From Zoroaster sp. YZ-2022 (taxonomy: Eukaryota > Echinodermata > Asteroidea > Forcipulatida > Zoroasteridae), in NCBI GenBank assembly GCA_029582265.1, contig CM055831.1, forward strand, positions 23,202,682 through 23,266,681: DNA of 64,000 bases, in the 5' to 3' direction. The notes beneath the pieces were generated by a model. The model was not told the origin of the DNA. It saw only the letters and a list, made by a program, of their open reading frames with translations, and ran no database searches. Below, piece after piece: positions 12,501 to 27,500 of this stretch. Position 1 is the stretch's first letter. Each line of letters opens with the position of its first letter. The position numbers and the translations under genes are program-made.

Positions 12501-15500
12501 GTTTTGGTGTATTTTGCAGTTGATGTGCATACGCGCGAAATATCACCAGCAATCATTGGCTGGTAGAGTACACGCGCGTGTAGTACCATAACATACGTGC
12601 ATTACCATAACATACGTGCATAATGTGTACGCGCAACGCTCACTTGACACCAAAGTGGCTAGATGCTGGGTGCAAATTCACCACTAGAGGGCTATGATGT
12701 GCGCAGAGAGTGAATTCAGGGTGGGAGAGGAGGGGCCCAGGGGCACATTTCCCTCCCTGAATATCCTGGTGCCCCAAGCTACCCCCTAATTACTGAATCA
12801 ACCTCAGTTATGTGACTGCCAGTTGTACATATACAAAGTGGATTTTATTGTAGTTTGGATGTAGCAAAAAGGAAACTGTAAAAAGATAATTTAGTCTGAT
12901 ATAAGATTTAAGGCTTTGCATGGATTATTGATATCGATTCAGTTTGCGTTAACACCATGTGTTTATCTCAACTATTGCAAAGTGTGAAATATATTTCTAT
13001 TTCTATTTCTATTTTATTTCTCGGTATATATCAACAAATACATAGATGACCAACATTAGAAGGAATACATAAAACGAATGCTTTACGTACAAAAACATAA
13101 CACAATACCATTCAACTCCCGAAGGATTACCCAAAAGAAACATTGTTTCTGTCTAGGGGTTCTCCAAGTTGAATGGATACACAGAATACAAGAAGCAATA
13201 AATATAAAATAAAGTTTTAATTATAATTATAACAAAATTAAATAAAGTGAAATAAATAGTTAAATAAAGCTTTAAAGTAAAGTATGTAAATAATTAAATC
13301 ATAGATTGTACTAATTAAATAAGAATACTATAAGCAAAAACCAAAACCAAGCTTAAACATGAACAAGCATTAAAAAGCAACATATCCTCCAAACTAAACA
13401 AACATAATCAATCAATTAAATATAGTCTGCTTGGAAATTATACTGTTGCCGATTGATATAATTGTTTGCTTCATCAGATTTGGAATACCGCCATGAAGAA
13501 TGGACTACGCACAGGATGTTATTTCTGGGTTGGATCTGATGTGGATGTACAGGGTAAGAGCCATGTGTGGATCTTGGGTCTAAAAAATGGGGAGAGAGCA
13601 CATGAGCAAACGAGGGGTGGGTCACAATGCCACAAAAGAGGCTGCATACAAAACAAATTTAGTAATTTTACATACGTGGCGATACAAAGTTGGGGCACAT
13701 GCCCTCTCCCCCACAGATGCGCAAGTGGTATAACCAATACAATGATTGTAAATCCCCCTCCTCCAACACTTGTAACTCCTACTACACTGACTATACACTA
13801 TGAATAACTTTACCCTGAAAATGCCCTGAAAATCTGTTTTACTGTGAAATAAATAGTTCACGGCAATTCCATGATGACACAACACCGTGAAAATGCCATG
13901 AAATACTCTTGGGATTCCTTCGCCGTGAAAACACTGAAAATGCTATGAACAGTTTTGGGGCAGCTCATTAATTCTCGAGAGACACCGTGAAATTGCAGTG
14001 AAATTACAGTCAACTGTTATTTCAAGGCAAAACTGATTTTCAGGGTATTTTTAGGGTGATACTGGCAGATCTCTGGATCATAACAAAGTTTTCACTATCA
14101 CAAAATGAAACCAATAATATCATACATTCCAACTTTATTTTGTAGATATGCGACCAAACTATTATTTCAAGTATAATGGGTAAGTGTAAAATGCAATTAT
14201 TATTTAACCCCTTGCGTACGGTGTTATTTTTTGCCGAGTGAAGGCGGTGCGGCCAACCAAGAAACATCTGTGGGAAGCGCCGGGGGTGAACCTGGCCATG
14301 GACACATGTGCACAGCAGCGCTGTTCAGCCGAGCGTATAGATCGAACAATTATAGGGCAAGCTAAACCAGTGGCCTGTCCGCAAGCCGCGGCTATAGCCG
14401 TCAACCATACAACCGGGGTTAAAGAACATATCTGATGATTGTAAACAATTCTGAAATACATATACAAGCTGTGCCTGGAAACATTTCACATAATCTTAAA
14501 TTATAGCTAGATAGTAACTATAATCTTAACCTCTTTTACAGCAATATTCATAGATAATCATTCCTGAAACCATCTCAGCTCCCTGGGGAGTATATATACA
14601 GCTCAATTGCTGCCATTTCGGCGCATTTTGGGCTAATCAACTCTGCCCTCACAGGTACCCATTTACCCATTATGGTAACGTGTCTTGCTCAAGGACACAA
14701 GGACCATGGTCGCGGTTGGGATTCGAACACATTCCGACAACTCAGCCATCAGAACACAAACCCGTCGCACGAAACCGCTCGACCATAGCACTCCATAATA
14801 TTATTATCCAAGATATTATTATTATTACAATATTCTTCATAATATTCCTCATAAGGTTTTATAGCTTGAAATCCTGAAGAAAACATGTTAAGAGAAGACA
14901 ACAAAATAATTAAGTTTGAATACATTAATTTTGAGATCATATGGAGCGAAAACCCAACTGGAAACATAATCAGGTTGGGACAGAAAACCCAATCCACGTG
15001 TCAGCTCAGGCACGAGTAAGAATCAAACTCAGGTCAAGAGCAATAAAAGGTGAGTAAAGTGCTGCTATGCTGTGATGTGCCATGGTCGAGCGGTTTAGTG
15101 CATCGAATTTGCGTTCTGATGGCCGGGTCGTCAGAATGTGGGTTCGAATCCCAACCGCGACCAGGGTAATTGTGTCCTTGAGCAAGACACTTTACCATAA
15201 TTGCTTCTCTCCACCCAGGGGTAAATGGGTACCTGTGAGGGCAGAGTTGGTCGTTGTGTTTGATTAGCCCTATGCGCCGAAATGGCTGCAGTTGAGCTAT
15301 ATACTCCCCAGGGAGCCGAGATTGTTCCAGGAATGATTTATGAGCCTGATGAGCAGGGGTAATAATTTAATGCGCCTTGAGCACCAGTTTGGTGGATACA
15401 TGCGCTATATAAGTCCACATTATTATTATTATTATTATTATTACTAAACTGATCCAGTAATCCCTAATTATATTGTGCCCTCCTAGGCACCTCCGCCCTC

Positions 15501-18500
15501 ACACCTTATCATAATCCTTGATTGAATTTGACTTATTTTTCTACAGTGATACCACCGCTGAGCAAAAGATCGATACCATTCGTGGCTGGTTACAACTTCC
15601 AACCGGAAAGAGGTACATATAATCTATTTCAGGATTATTTTTTCCATAAGCAATCTATTTTTGCAATAAGTAGAACCAACGACATCACACAAATAATGGA
15701 CATGCTTAACTTCCTTCTCTCTTTGCAGGCCTGACCTCATCACACTGTATTTTGACGAGCCAGATAAGACTGGACATAAATATGGACCAGATTCTGTAGA
15801 GGTAGTTTAACCCCTCCTCCCCCCCCCCCCCCATTTATGCTTTTTGAGATGACCAAAGGGAACATACAACATTGGTATTTTGATAATGTGCGTTCATTTC
15901 AATCCTCTAGTTTTCAAAAAATAAACCATAATACTAACCGGTTTCTGGTCTTCGCGCACGTTGCCTCAGACCCACGCGTCAACATTTTTAATTTTCTTTT
16001 TCTTTTGCTAAGAAACGATGTCTAATTGCAGCCAAAATTTATGGATCGGTTGGAATTCTGCCGTGCTGTGTTTTAAACATCTTTTTCACATAGGAGTATG
16101 AACGTTTGCCCGATTAGTGAGGCCTCTCTTAGCCACCATACTTTGTATGGGAAATTTGGTACCAGCGTGTACATGTATCACGTATTTCCCTGTTGGCCAA
16201 AAAAAAAAGTGCGTCATTGCACCAATTTTGAAGCCAACCAATGACCAGAAATTGGAGACTTTTTTTGGCCTAAGTGTTTTTCAAAAAGTAGCCAACTGGC
16301 AATTTGTTGTAAATTCGATATAACAATGAGTTTTTCTCCAAGTTAAAAAATACTTCTGAAAAAATAATTTCTCAGGATAATTGCTAATTGCACCAACTTT
16401 ACACCAATAGTTTAGATAATAATTTCTTAATTTGATATTTTGGTAATTACCAATGTTGTACTTTCCCTTGAATAATTGCTCCCTCAGACTCTTCACCATA
16501 GCCACCATCAGTAATTGTTTTTATAATTCCAACAGGAAAATGCAGCCCTCCAAAAGGTTGACGGTTACATTGCTGATCTGATGGACACATTGCTAGCAGT
16601 CAACATGCACCAGTGTGCTAGCATTATAATCCTTGCTGACCATGGAATGGCCAACAGAAGCTGTGACGCTGCAATTGTTTTGGGTGATGTAAGAAATAAT
16701 GAAAATGTTTGGCTGATGCTACAATAAATCAAATCCCTTCCCCCCCAAAAAGGGACAAAAAAGAAATTAAAAAAAAATTAAAAAAACGACTGTAGAATCC
16801 TGTGCAAAACCTTTTGGCTCACCCCCGAACAATATTGAGTTTAGACCAGAATTTCTTTGGAAACATGGCGGTGCGATATCCCAATTCTGATAATAAAAAA
16901 AAAAACCTCTGTTGAGATATGACATCTGCACCTGTTAGGGCTAGCTGGAATTGGCCCATCTATTTTGGCTCCATTTCTTTGTAAAGCACACTGCCCTGGG
17001 ATCTATATCTGACCAATGTCTTTTGGTTTTGATTTCAGCCCAGTGGCAAGTTTGCCTTTGATTACAATGATTATTACAGTGATTACACATCAGGCTGCAT
17101 GATGAGATACAACCCGAAACCAGAAGGTGAGATTATTGTTTCTCTTGAATCTTACAAAATTGGCATCACAACTGTTCAAACACTTTGAACGTCTGTCTGA
17201 TGAAAATCGTCCCTTTTTATGAAAATAAATAAGTATCAAAAGATGATCTTTTAAGGGAAGGTACAACATTGGTAGTTACCAGATTATCAAATTAATTTTT
17301 TTTCTTTCTAAAAACTTACTTTGTGTTGTGTTGATACAAGTAAAGACTGTTTGCGGTGACACCATGTGAAATTCTCAATTGAGTAATAATTAGTTCTGAA
17401 AAGAACTGGAGGTTACAACTCGACGTTACACATATTCATTCTCAGAATTTTTTTTTTAAATTGATTTATTTTAAAGAAAAAGAAATTGTTATGTTGAATT
17501 AAAAGATAATTGCCGGACAGCAAAAGTTTGTAAAGCAAAAATGTGAACACCTTTGTGATTTTTGTTAGTTTTACGATATATTTTTTGAATACTAGAGGGC
17601 AGAAAATGAGATGTACATTACCAAAAACCAATGTTGCACCTTTCCTTAAATGCAATGTAACATTCAATATAGCCATCAAATAATTATGTGTATGAAGTGT
17701 GTTCTTTGGGAGGAAACATTAATATATTTTGCCTTGTGATAAACTGTCAACAGCTTACACTTTAAAAACATCGCACAACCTATAAAAACATCGCGGCACC
17801 CGCTGCTATATAGGATTCTAGATGGCCAATTTTCATCGGGCAAGCTCAGTTGTCGAGAGTTTAAGATGTCTGTACTATAAGCTCGGGAAGCACTGGGTAT
17901 GCAGTGCTATACACATGTCAGTGTAGGGCAAAAATTTAATTAAAAGCTTACACTAACTTTTACTCACTTTTATATCATTTAAAATTCATATTGTGTTGAA
18001 CCTTTGACAAGCTAGTTGCTGTTCTGGTTTCATTTCTATCACATATGTCTTGATTTATTTAATTGAAATACTTTTAGCTGCTCTACAAGAACCAAGAGAT
18101 GTTGTTGACAGATTGAAAGTAAGTGAAAACACTAAGGTAAGTGAAAACACTAAGATATATACATTGTTTGTTCTTGTGTTTTCTGAAAAGTAACTACAAA
18201 ATATTTAAGTTAACCTTAACCCCCTAGGCATTCTGGCTAGGAACCTTCCTGAACCCTAACCCCTTATAGGTATTCAGGCTAGGAACCTTCTTTAACCCTA
18301 ACCCCTTATAGGTATTCAGGCTAGGAACCTTCCTGAATCCTCCAAAATCCATCAGTGCACTGTTGGAAACATGCCCTTATCTTCAGAATAAACCATGCAT
18401 TTTCGTTGATCTTTCACATTCAGCACTTATGGCCTGTACTTCTTGCCAGGTAGTAACTTTGCCCCATTTGAAGAGGTGAAGGTACCAGTTTCTAACAGTG

Positions 18501-21500
18501 CTGAATTTTTCCCAAAAAGTGCCACTTGGAGGATTTTGAAGGATTTGGGATGGTTAGGGTTAAAGGGAAGGTACAACATGTTGGCAAAACTGCTTCCATG
18601 AGTATGCTTACTTTCTTTGAAATGATATACATTAGGGCCTAATCAACACCCTGTAAAACTTTCAGTTCAATGAGTCTATGAGAAATGTGTGTTATAGTAT
18701 TAACAATCTTTACAGATGACATATAGAGCAAAACCATGCCATCCAACAACTTGCTGGCAAATTGGCACTTTATGCAGAATAATTGTTCTGGATGAAGTAC
18801 TTTGACCAGCTTCAAATCAAGATAGCTCTCTGATAATAATTCTGTAAATTTTTAATCAGGTAATTACCAATGTTGTACTTTCCCTTCAAAATAAAATTTC
18901 TGCATAGTTCAACATTACATTTGATAGCAGTTTGGTTTGAAGTAACATCATATGGTTAGAAACTCAACTATACCAATAACAATTCTCCAGAATGCCAAAC
19001 CTCAAAACTTTCATTACATTTGATCAAATCATTTTACAGTGCAGAGACCCAGCTGTTATCCCATATGTCAAGAAAGATATGCCCAAGCGATGGCACTACA
19101 TGGACAATAGACGCATTGAGGAGATTTTGATCCCGGTAGAACAAGGCTACACAATAAGCAAGTAAGACAATTGTCTAAATTGTTGCAAAATGTTGGGATA
19201 ATGATATTTTGACATGAGCCCTAATCCCATAAGGGAGGGAGGTTTATCGTCTTGACCCCTGTGTGGTTTGATACATTTCTTACTGACACCCTTGGAAACA
19301 ACAGTATAATAGTGGCTAAGCTGTGTAACTTTGCCTGATTTCGATTTGTTGTATAGTGATTTTACAGATAATGGTGTCGGCTAATCTTTTGCCTGATCTC
19401 TTCTATTTATTATACAGTGATGTTACAAGTGCATGTAATGGTGGTGGCCATGGATATGACAACCTGGCCTTGCAGATGCAGGTAAGTGTAGATTTTTCAA
19501 AATAATATTAAAGGGAAGATACAACATTGGTAATATCAAAACTGCTTCCATGGGTATGCGTACATTCATACAATCAAGAACATCCTGTAAAATTTTCAGC
19601 TCCCCAAAAAATAAAAAATAAATTATAAGGAAATAAAAGAATACCAGTTTGCTTTTAAAGGGAAAGTACAACATTGGTCATTACCAGATTATCAAATCAA
19701 CAAATTATTATAAACAAGCTTACTTGGTGTAAAGTCCCAAGGGTCGTTCCTAGTAAGAGTCCAAATCCGAATCAATGTACATGGTAACTCAAGACCAGCG
19801 GCATAGCCAGGACTTTTTCAGTGGGGGGGCACAGGGGGAATTGCTTTTCAGTGGGGGGGGGGGGGTCCCCAGGGGTATTGGTTTTTTCCCTTTTCTTTTT
19901 CTTTTCTGTTTTTTGGGGGCACTCTGAGGATTTTTTGTGGGGGGGGGGCACCTGGGGAGGCACTGGAAATTTGTGGGAGAAACGTAACCCCGTAACCCCA
20001 GACCCCAGACCCCCCCCCCCCCTGGGGGGGGGCTACGCCGCTGCTCAAGACCCAATCCAAGTCACTAAAAAGGTGACTCGAGTCAGACTGGAGTCTGACA
20101 CAAGTCATACAAGTCTGATTATATGGGTTTATAATAGTTTATTCTCATATTTTCAGACTCTGTTTCTAGCATATGGGCCAGTCTTTAAGAAGAACCTGGC
20201 AATTGAACCATTCCAGAATGTGGAACTGTTTAATCTCATGTGTGGTAAGTACAACATAGGAAGATGTTGGGCCCAGTGACTGGTACAAGGAATTCAGACT
20301 TGGAACCCAATACTTAAAAACTGTATTTTCAACTTTCTCCCCACCCTTTTGTGTTACGGGGGAGGGAGGGGCTCAGGGAGAGATTTAGTTTGTTTGAATG
20401 ATTGGTCTCTTAAAATTGTATTAATCAGGTCTGTGATTTCTCAGGATTTTAGGAATTTTTAAAAAATCTCCCTTTGCCTCAAACTTTTCTTGAAAGAAAA
20501 GTAGCCACCAAGGAAAGAAAGAAGTAGCCTATATTGTGGGGGGGGGGGGGGGCTACAGGACACAGGCCTGCTACCCATTTATAAGGATTTTTTTACTTTT
20601 GTCAGACCCCTGCATGTTTTTGCAGCTACCCTTGTTAAATTTGATTTGAGAAGCTACTAGTGTCCAAAAGTAGTTCATAATGACTGATGTTCTAGCTACA
20701 TGTACTCCAGGTCCATGTGTGAAAGAACGCGTGTTAAATCTTTAATAATAATAATAATAAATTTAAAATTTCTATTGCGCTGTTTCCATTTAAAAATGAT
20801 CAAAAGTGCATAATAAAAATAAACACACCATTGAGTAAACAGATATAAATACAAAAAATTTTTTTCTAAGACAAATCACACTGATAATCAGAAGAACAGA
20901 TGAGATTGCCAAGCCAGCTCCCAAACCTCAGTATGGGGTTACGTCTGTGACATATCACATGCACACAAAATATTTAACCTCACTTCAATTTGCAAAGTAA
21001 TTTATTTAGCAGACATTATTCCCTTATTACATTATGAGGTAACAGGTGAATTTTTAATGCCAAATGAATTTTCTCTTATATTGAAGCCAGTGATTTAACA
21101 TTTTCAATTTGTGTTCATTTTGCAGATATCCTAGGACTTGAACCACCGCGTAATGATGGTGAATATGGCAGCCTTCACCATATCCTCCAAAACCCCCCTC
21201 CCCTTCCCCCTCCCAACAGAGTGAATGACTCTGTGTCCCTTGCTTGTCCATACCCTGGCACTGACCAAGAGTATATGGACAGAGTGGCTGCAGATACTTC
21301 TATGTGTGTATGTGATGATACTGTATCGGTAAGTATTTCTTTTCCTTAGTCATTCCTTTCTTTCCTTATTTCTTCCTTCCAACCACTGGCAGGCCTTCAT
21401 CCCTCCAAATCTACCTCCACCACTTCTTTCCTTCATCCATCCTTTTTCTTTCTAGAAAAAAAAGGTGTATCAGTACACATTTTAAATTGGGTTTGAAAAA

Positions 21501-24500
21501 GTATGCTGAAATTCACTTCACAATATAAATGTTAAAACTAAACTAACAACATTCAGAAATTTAGAAGTGAGACCTCTTCATGAAAAATAAGAGGAAAACT
21601 AGGAAGGTTTGCGGATGTAAATTCTCCAATGAGGTAATTGTAAATAGTTTTGTTTCTGAAAATGATCAGAGCATACTTATTGAAACAGAGTTGTCAAACC
21701 ACTGGTTATTTTCAGAACCAAAACTATTTACAACTCATTAGAGAATTAAGATGGTACTATTGTAAACCTTCCTAGATGATACTTACACCATAGTAAGCTT
21801 CAATTCTCATTAACCCTCCTACTATTGCTGCACTTTAGTGGGAAGTTGCTATAGAGGTCAAAACCAGTCAACTGCCCATTTTGACTGTTGACACAAATGT
21901 GCACACAGGGGCATTTTAGACTAGTTTTTACCGTCATTTTGACCACCCTGAACAATACCAGACAATGCTTTTACCAGTCAAAAACAGTCAACTCATTTTG
22001 ACCTGTAAATGTACTTACTACACATAAGGTTTGACAGTGTTTGACTTTTAAGTGCACTAGATATACCTTGGCAAGTATATCAACATTTTGACCCTTGTAT
22101 TAGGAGGGTTAATAAGAGAAAATGTGTTTTGATCTGTGAAAGTCATTCTTATAACACTATACAGAATGATAAAACCATCAAGGAATTTGATGAGCAGTTG
22201 CAGTTATCTGATAATGCAAGTGAGTAAAAGTTTTATTGTATTCCACTATATTGTATGTCACCGTGAATATTTAAAAAAATAATTTTTTTGAGAACACCCA
22301 TTTGTAAAAAACCCTACAAACCTATATTCATCCATTTATCAGATCTCTGGGACAAAAGGATATTATACTTTTCACCCCACCCACCAACAAAATTTAAAAA
22401 AGGGAGCGGGGAGCTTTTCATTTGTTTTATTCAATTGCCCTCCATTACTTCAGAATTTTCATTAGGACCCCCAGAAAAGTCTCCGGTTTCTGGTCTCTGC
22501 GCTCGTCGCCTCAGACCCGTGCGTTGGCATTTTTAATTTTCGGGTTTGTTTTGCTATGAAACGATGTGCAATTGCAGCCAAAATTGCTGGATCGATTGGA
22601 ATTCTGCCGCGCTGTGCTTTGAACGACTTTTTGGTATGAACGTTTGCCCGATTTGTGAGTCCTCTCTTAGCCACCATACTTTGTATACAGCAAATTTGGT
22701 CCCCGCGTATACAATGTATCACGTATTTCCCTGTTGGCCGACCAATGACCATAAACCGGAGACTTTTTTTGGGGGGGGGGGGGGGAGGAGAATAGCATAC
22801 AAAATGTACACTCCCTCCCAGTGTTGTAGTAATTGAGTTTGGACTTGAGTCTACTCTTTGATGGATTTGGACTTGGACTCCAGTTTGAAAGACTCAGACT
22901 TGGAATCAAACATGGTGGACTTGACTACAACACAATTACCTATTGTAAACATTTAAAAATGTTCCCCGTGTCTTTTTTCATGTTTTAGAAGCAGCTTCAA
23001 AGTCTAAACATGCAATGTTTGGAATGCCAGAGGTGTCTTTCAAAACAGACTTCTGTGAGTTGGTCCAGACTAACTACATCACAGCCTACAGCCACGAACT
23101 GAAGATGCCACTGTACACCACTTTCACCATAGACAAGAAGGCGGTAAACAATGTGACTTTTATTTCAAATAAATAGAGAATTAGCTGTTTCAAACTGCTT
23201 ACTAATCTAAAGGACCTGTAGTATAAATGCAAAATAAATGTTACTGGCCTTACGTTTTGAACCTAGCAGGTTCTTTCTCAAAGGTAAAGTGAGACAGGAA
23301 TAAACAAGCTACGTACATAAACATACATGGTTAGAATTATTTTGCTTCCAAATAAGATCCTTTGAAATGCTGATAAGTCCTTATATTATAAGAAGCTTTT
23401 CCTGTAAAGCCTACATTATCTTAAGCTCCTAACACAAGGAACTCATACTGCACCACCGTTATCAGCCCCTCAACTGTGCTCTAATCGCTCTGTATGCTAG
23501 GCGACTGACCAAGCTTGCCCGCCAGTGCCGACAATACTCCAAGCTCTCATGCAAAGCTCTTCTCGCCACAGCAATCGCGCCCCTTATATACCCTTCCAAC
23601 GCTGCAGCCTCAATGCAAGTGACGTCCAATCGCTGCGCACTGGGCAGAGACTCACTGCTACGGTCTGCTGCACTTTGCAGATGGGGGTGGGCAAGCTTCC
23701 TGTCGCATCACAATACTCATAGAAGCGGTTTTCTACCTTTAATATGTCAATGACAAAAGCTCAAATTGTCTTTTTTTATCCGATCCTGCATTACGAAAAA
23801 GCTGTTCTGTAATAGCTCTCATTTTATGGGAGACTTTAGGACAATAGGTGGCAGCAAATATACTGGTCCTTTTCCCATTGTTTATGTAATTCTGAGCATG
23901 CATTAGCGTGAAGATCTGACATTCACGGTTTGAGAATTATGCCAGACTTTGGTAGCTAGCTCGCGAGCCTTGAAGCATGACGTCAGATCTTCAGCACAAT
24001 GTATCCAATGAAATCCCTTGAATGGTACGCCAGGAACCTGTCTTTATCCTTGAGGATAAAGACAGGGGACCTTGGTTGGTAGCTAGCACACGAGCCTCAA
24101 AGCGTGACGTCAGATCTTCAGCACAACGTATCCAATGAAATCCCTTGAATGGTACGCCAGGAGCCTGTCTATATCCTTGATAGGACCAGTCTAAGCATGC
24201 GTACAATATTGAGAACAATGGAAAAGAAGCAGTAAGTATGCTGCCATCTAGCGTCTCAAAAGTCTCCCATTATTTTGGTTTCCCAACTAGTCAAGAGACA
24301 GTGTCCCGAGTCTCAACTGTACCACTAGACCTGATGTACGTGTTGGAGCAGACCTAACTCCTAATTGCACAGACTATGACATGGCTGCCAACCAACTGGC
24401 AAATATGACGATGGGTTTCTCATACTCTCCAGGTCGGTATATAACCACAAGTCTATTAATAACAATATTTCATTCTTATATAGCGCATTTCACATTATGT

Positions 24501-27500
24501 CCAAATATGCTTTGTATTATTTCCCCAGGTCACTGGGCCAATATCATTCCTGTAAACTTTCTCAGCTCCCTGGGGAGTTTATACAGGCCATTGTACCTTT
24601 TTTTTAGCGGGACAGGGCTAATCAAACAATAATCTGTACCCTCACAAGTATCCATTTATACTCCTGGGTGAAGAGAAGCAATTACAGTAAAGTGTCTTGC
24701 TCAAGGACACAAGTACCATAAATAATAATGTCGGGCGTTTTAAAGCGCTCTTAAACAAGGTATCAGAGCGCTGTACATTATTACCCCTGCTCATCAGGCG
24801 CATAAATCATTCCAGAAACCATCTCAGCTCCCTGGGGAGTATACAGCTCAATTGCTGCCATTTCGGCGCATATGGGCTAATCATACACAACCAACTCTGC
24901 CCTCACAGGTACCCATTTAAGCAATTATGGTAAAGTGTCTTGCTCAAGGACACAAGTACCACGGTCACAGACAGGATTCGAACCCACATTCTGACGACTC
25001 AGCCACCAGAACACAAATCCGATGCACTAAACCGCTCGACCATGGCACTCCATGGTCATGGCCAGGATTCGAACCCACATTCTGACGACTCGGCCATCAG
25101 AACACAAGCCGAGTCTAATGCGCTAAACCGCTTGGCCGTACTCCACAATTTGTAACACCAAGTGTGCCAGTTGTGTAATAACCTAGTCCATGGCATAGTA
25201 CTCTAAGACAGTGGCGGGGCCTGTGGCGGGGCCTGGGAGGGGGCCTGGGAGGGGGCCTGGGAGGGTTCACGTGCCCCCACAAATTTCCAGTGCCCCCAGG
25301 TGCCCCCCATGAAAAATCCCAATAGTACCCCAAAAGAGAAAAGGAAAAACCCATACCCCTGTGCCCCCCACTGAAAAAGTCCTGGCTATGCCGCTGCTCT
25401 AAGAGCAATGGATTGGGCCATTCGTGATGTTGTATTCCACAGACTGACTTGCAGTGCATCATTGGTGAATTGCTGGTACTCGTCGTTACAAGCCAATGGG
25501 AGTGTTCACACATACGCAACAAATGTTATTACATTAGCTATGACAATTTAAAGTCGCTTGACAAAGTCATGGGACAGTTGCGTTTATGTAAATAAGCTTT
25601 GAGTGGCCATATCTTTTTCTCCTGCTAAAATGAAAGTCACAACATCAACCTTCCCCCTTGACTACTGACAGTGGTCACTTAAGGGCTTAAGTATAAATGA
25701 ATGTTCACCTTACCTTTGCAGGATTGACAGAGACACTGGATGCCAAGATGGACTCACTCATCACTTCCAACATGGTTCCACAATTTGCAGGTTTTATCAA
25801 AGGTAAGGTTTTATCAAGAGATTCTTGCCTACGCCGCAAAGAGTTCATGCAAGGTTAACAGTGAAAAATATACCCTTTTGTAGTAAAGCTAGTGCACAAT
25901 GGTAAAAAAAATAATTTGAACTTGAAATTCTTTGAATTACAGGCAATAAGTTAATAAAATAAATATCGGTTAAATTTAATTATTCTTTTCTGATTGGAAA
26001 AAACCCAAATAAACAAACATTCATGGGACAAATTTTATAATTTCCACAAGCAAATTTTTTTTTTTTGAATGTTTAGTTTGTGACATTCGACAACTATAAG
26101 CTCAAAAAATTACTGATCATTTATTTTGAATACAAGTAATCTAATTAAATTAATAATGACAACTTATTATTTTACTCTGGACTTGAAAACTTGGTTTAAG
26201 ATATACAAATTCTGTTTTAGAGTGAACAAAGAAAAATTTACTAGAGCAGGATTTCAACCTGCGACCTCCGGGTTAATGTGCTCTACCAACTGATGAGCCA
26301 TCTGACCCTATTTTGGCAGCCTCAATTTGTCTTTGGTCATCACTCATAACAATGTATACTACTCAAAACAATTTAGGGAACACCGGATTTTTAACATCAA
26401 ATAGGTTTGAAATGTTCCATGAACCGGGATTTTCATTTGCAACCCCTCTCTCTTTCAGTAGTCATGTCATGAAATGTGTAATCACTACATGCATCCTTTA
26501 TCATCTGTTTCATTGTGCAGTTTCTCATCAATTCTGTGAAACATTGTGTTTATCTGAAATAAATGATCTTGCTTTAACTGAGATTATTCCGGTATTCCCT
26601 AAATTGTTTTGAGTAGTATATTTATGCCACCTAGTCAGTTTGCCTTGTTGTTTATTTGATTATACAAACATTCTCCTTAATATCATTCATATATTCAGAT
26701 TTCTGAAAATTAACAAAGTCAATAATTCAATTTATTAATTCAATTAAATTCAAGAGATTTGGAGTGGATATCTTGATAATTATCTTCCCAAATGGGCTGA
26801 TAGTTACAATGGGATCAACATTGTCACTGGGCCTATCTTTGACTATGATTTGGATGGATCCAGAGATTCCATGGAGGTTCTCGTGCAAAATGGGTGAGTA
26901 AAAAGTCCAGTTGAAACCTCTTTGAATTGTTTTTAGCTAATAATTCCTCAGAATGAAAAATAATCATTAAAACGAATCCAGAGTAGTTTGTTTCTCCCAT
27001 TCAAAGTCATTCATTTAGCACATGATTAAAACAAATGTTTAACCCCAAAAAAGTGTGTTTCAAAGGTTTTCAAATTAATTAACTCACTAGGCCCATTTGC
27101 AAACACATAACCTGAATCCTCCAAAATCCTTCAGTAGTAAAGCAAGCACATGACATGTATGCACACATGTGTTTCTAATCTGTGATACATGTACATGGCC
27201 AGGGACCCTCCCTGCATGCATGGAGCAATAAACAGTGTCCACTGACCCAAGCACTGACCTTGCAATCACTACAACAAACATGGATGTACATGCACCATGG
27301 AAAGGCAAGTATGCCTAATAACCTCAATTCTCCAAAATCCTTCAATTTAGTAAAGATCATGTAGCATGTAACCTCAATCCTTCAAAATCCTTCACTTTAG
27401 CAAAGAGGATTTTGGAGGATTTGGAAAGGTTAGGGTTTTAATAAATATAGTTTTATTTTATAGTTGTAGAGTTATTGGTTCAGTTGGTTGGTTGGTTGGT

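Noticed and set aside
14763..14795. tRNA-like sequences at 14541-14795, 15077, 24960-25145, 34607, 34861 and 46640-46726
   Set aside because: The heads are followed by a conserved SINE body and TTA tail, and several have mutated boxes; they are SINEs, not tRNA genes.
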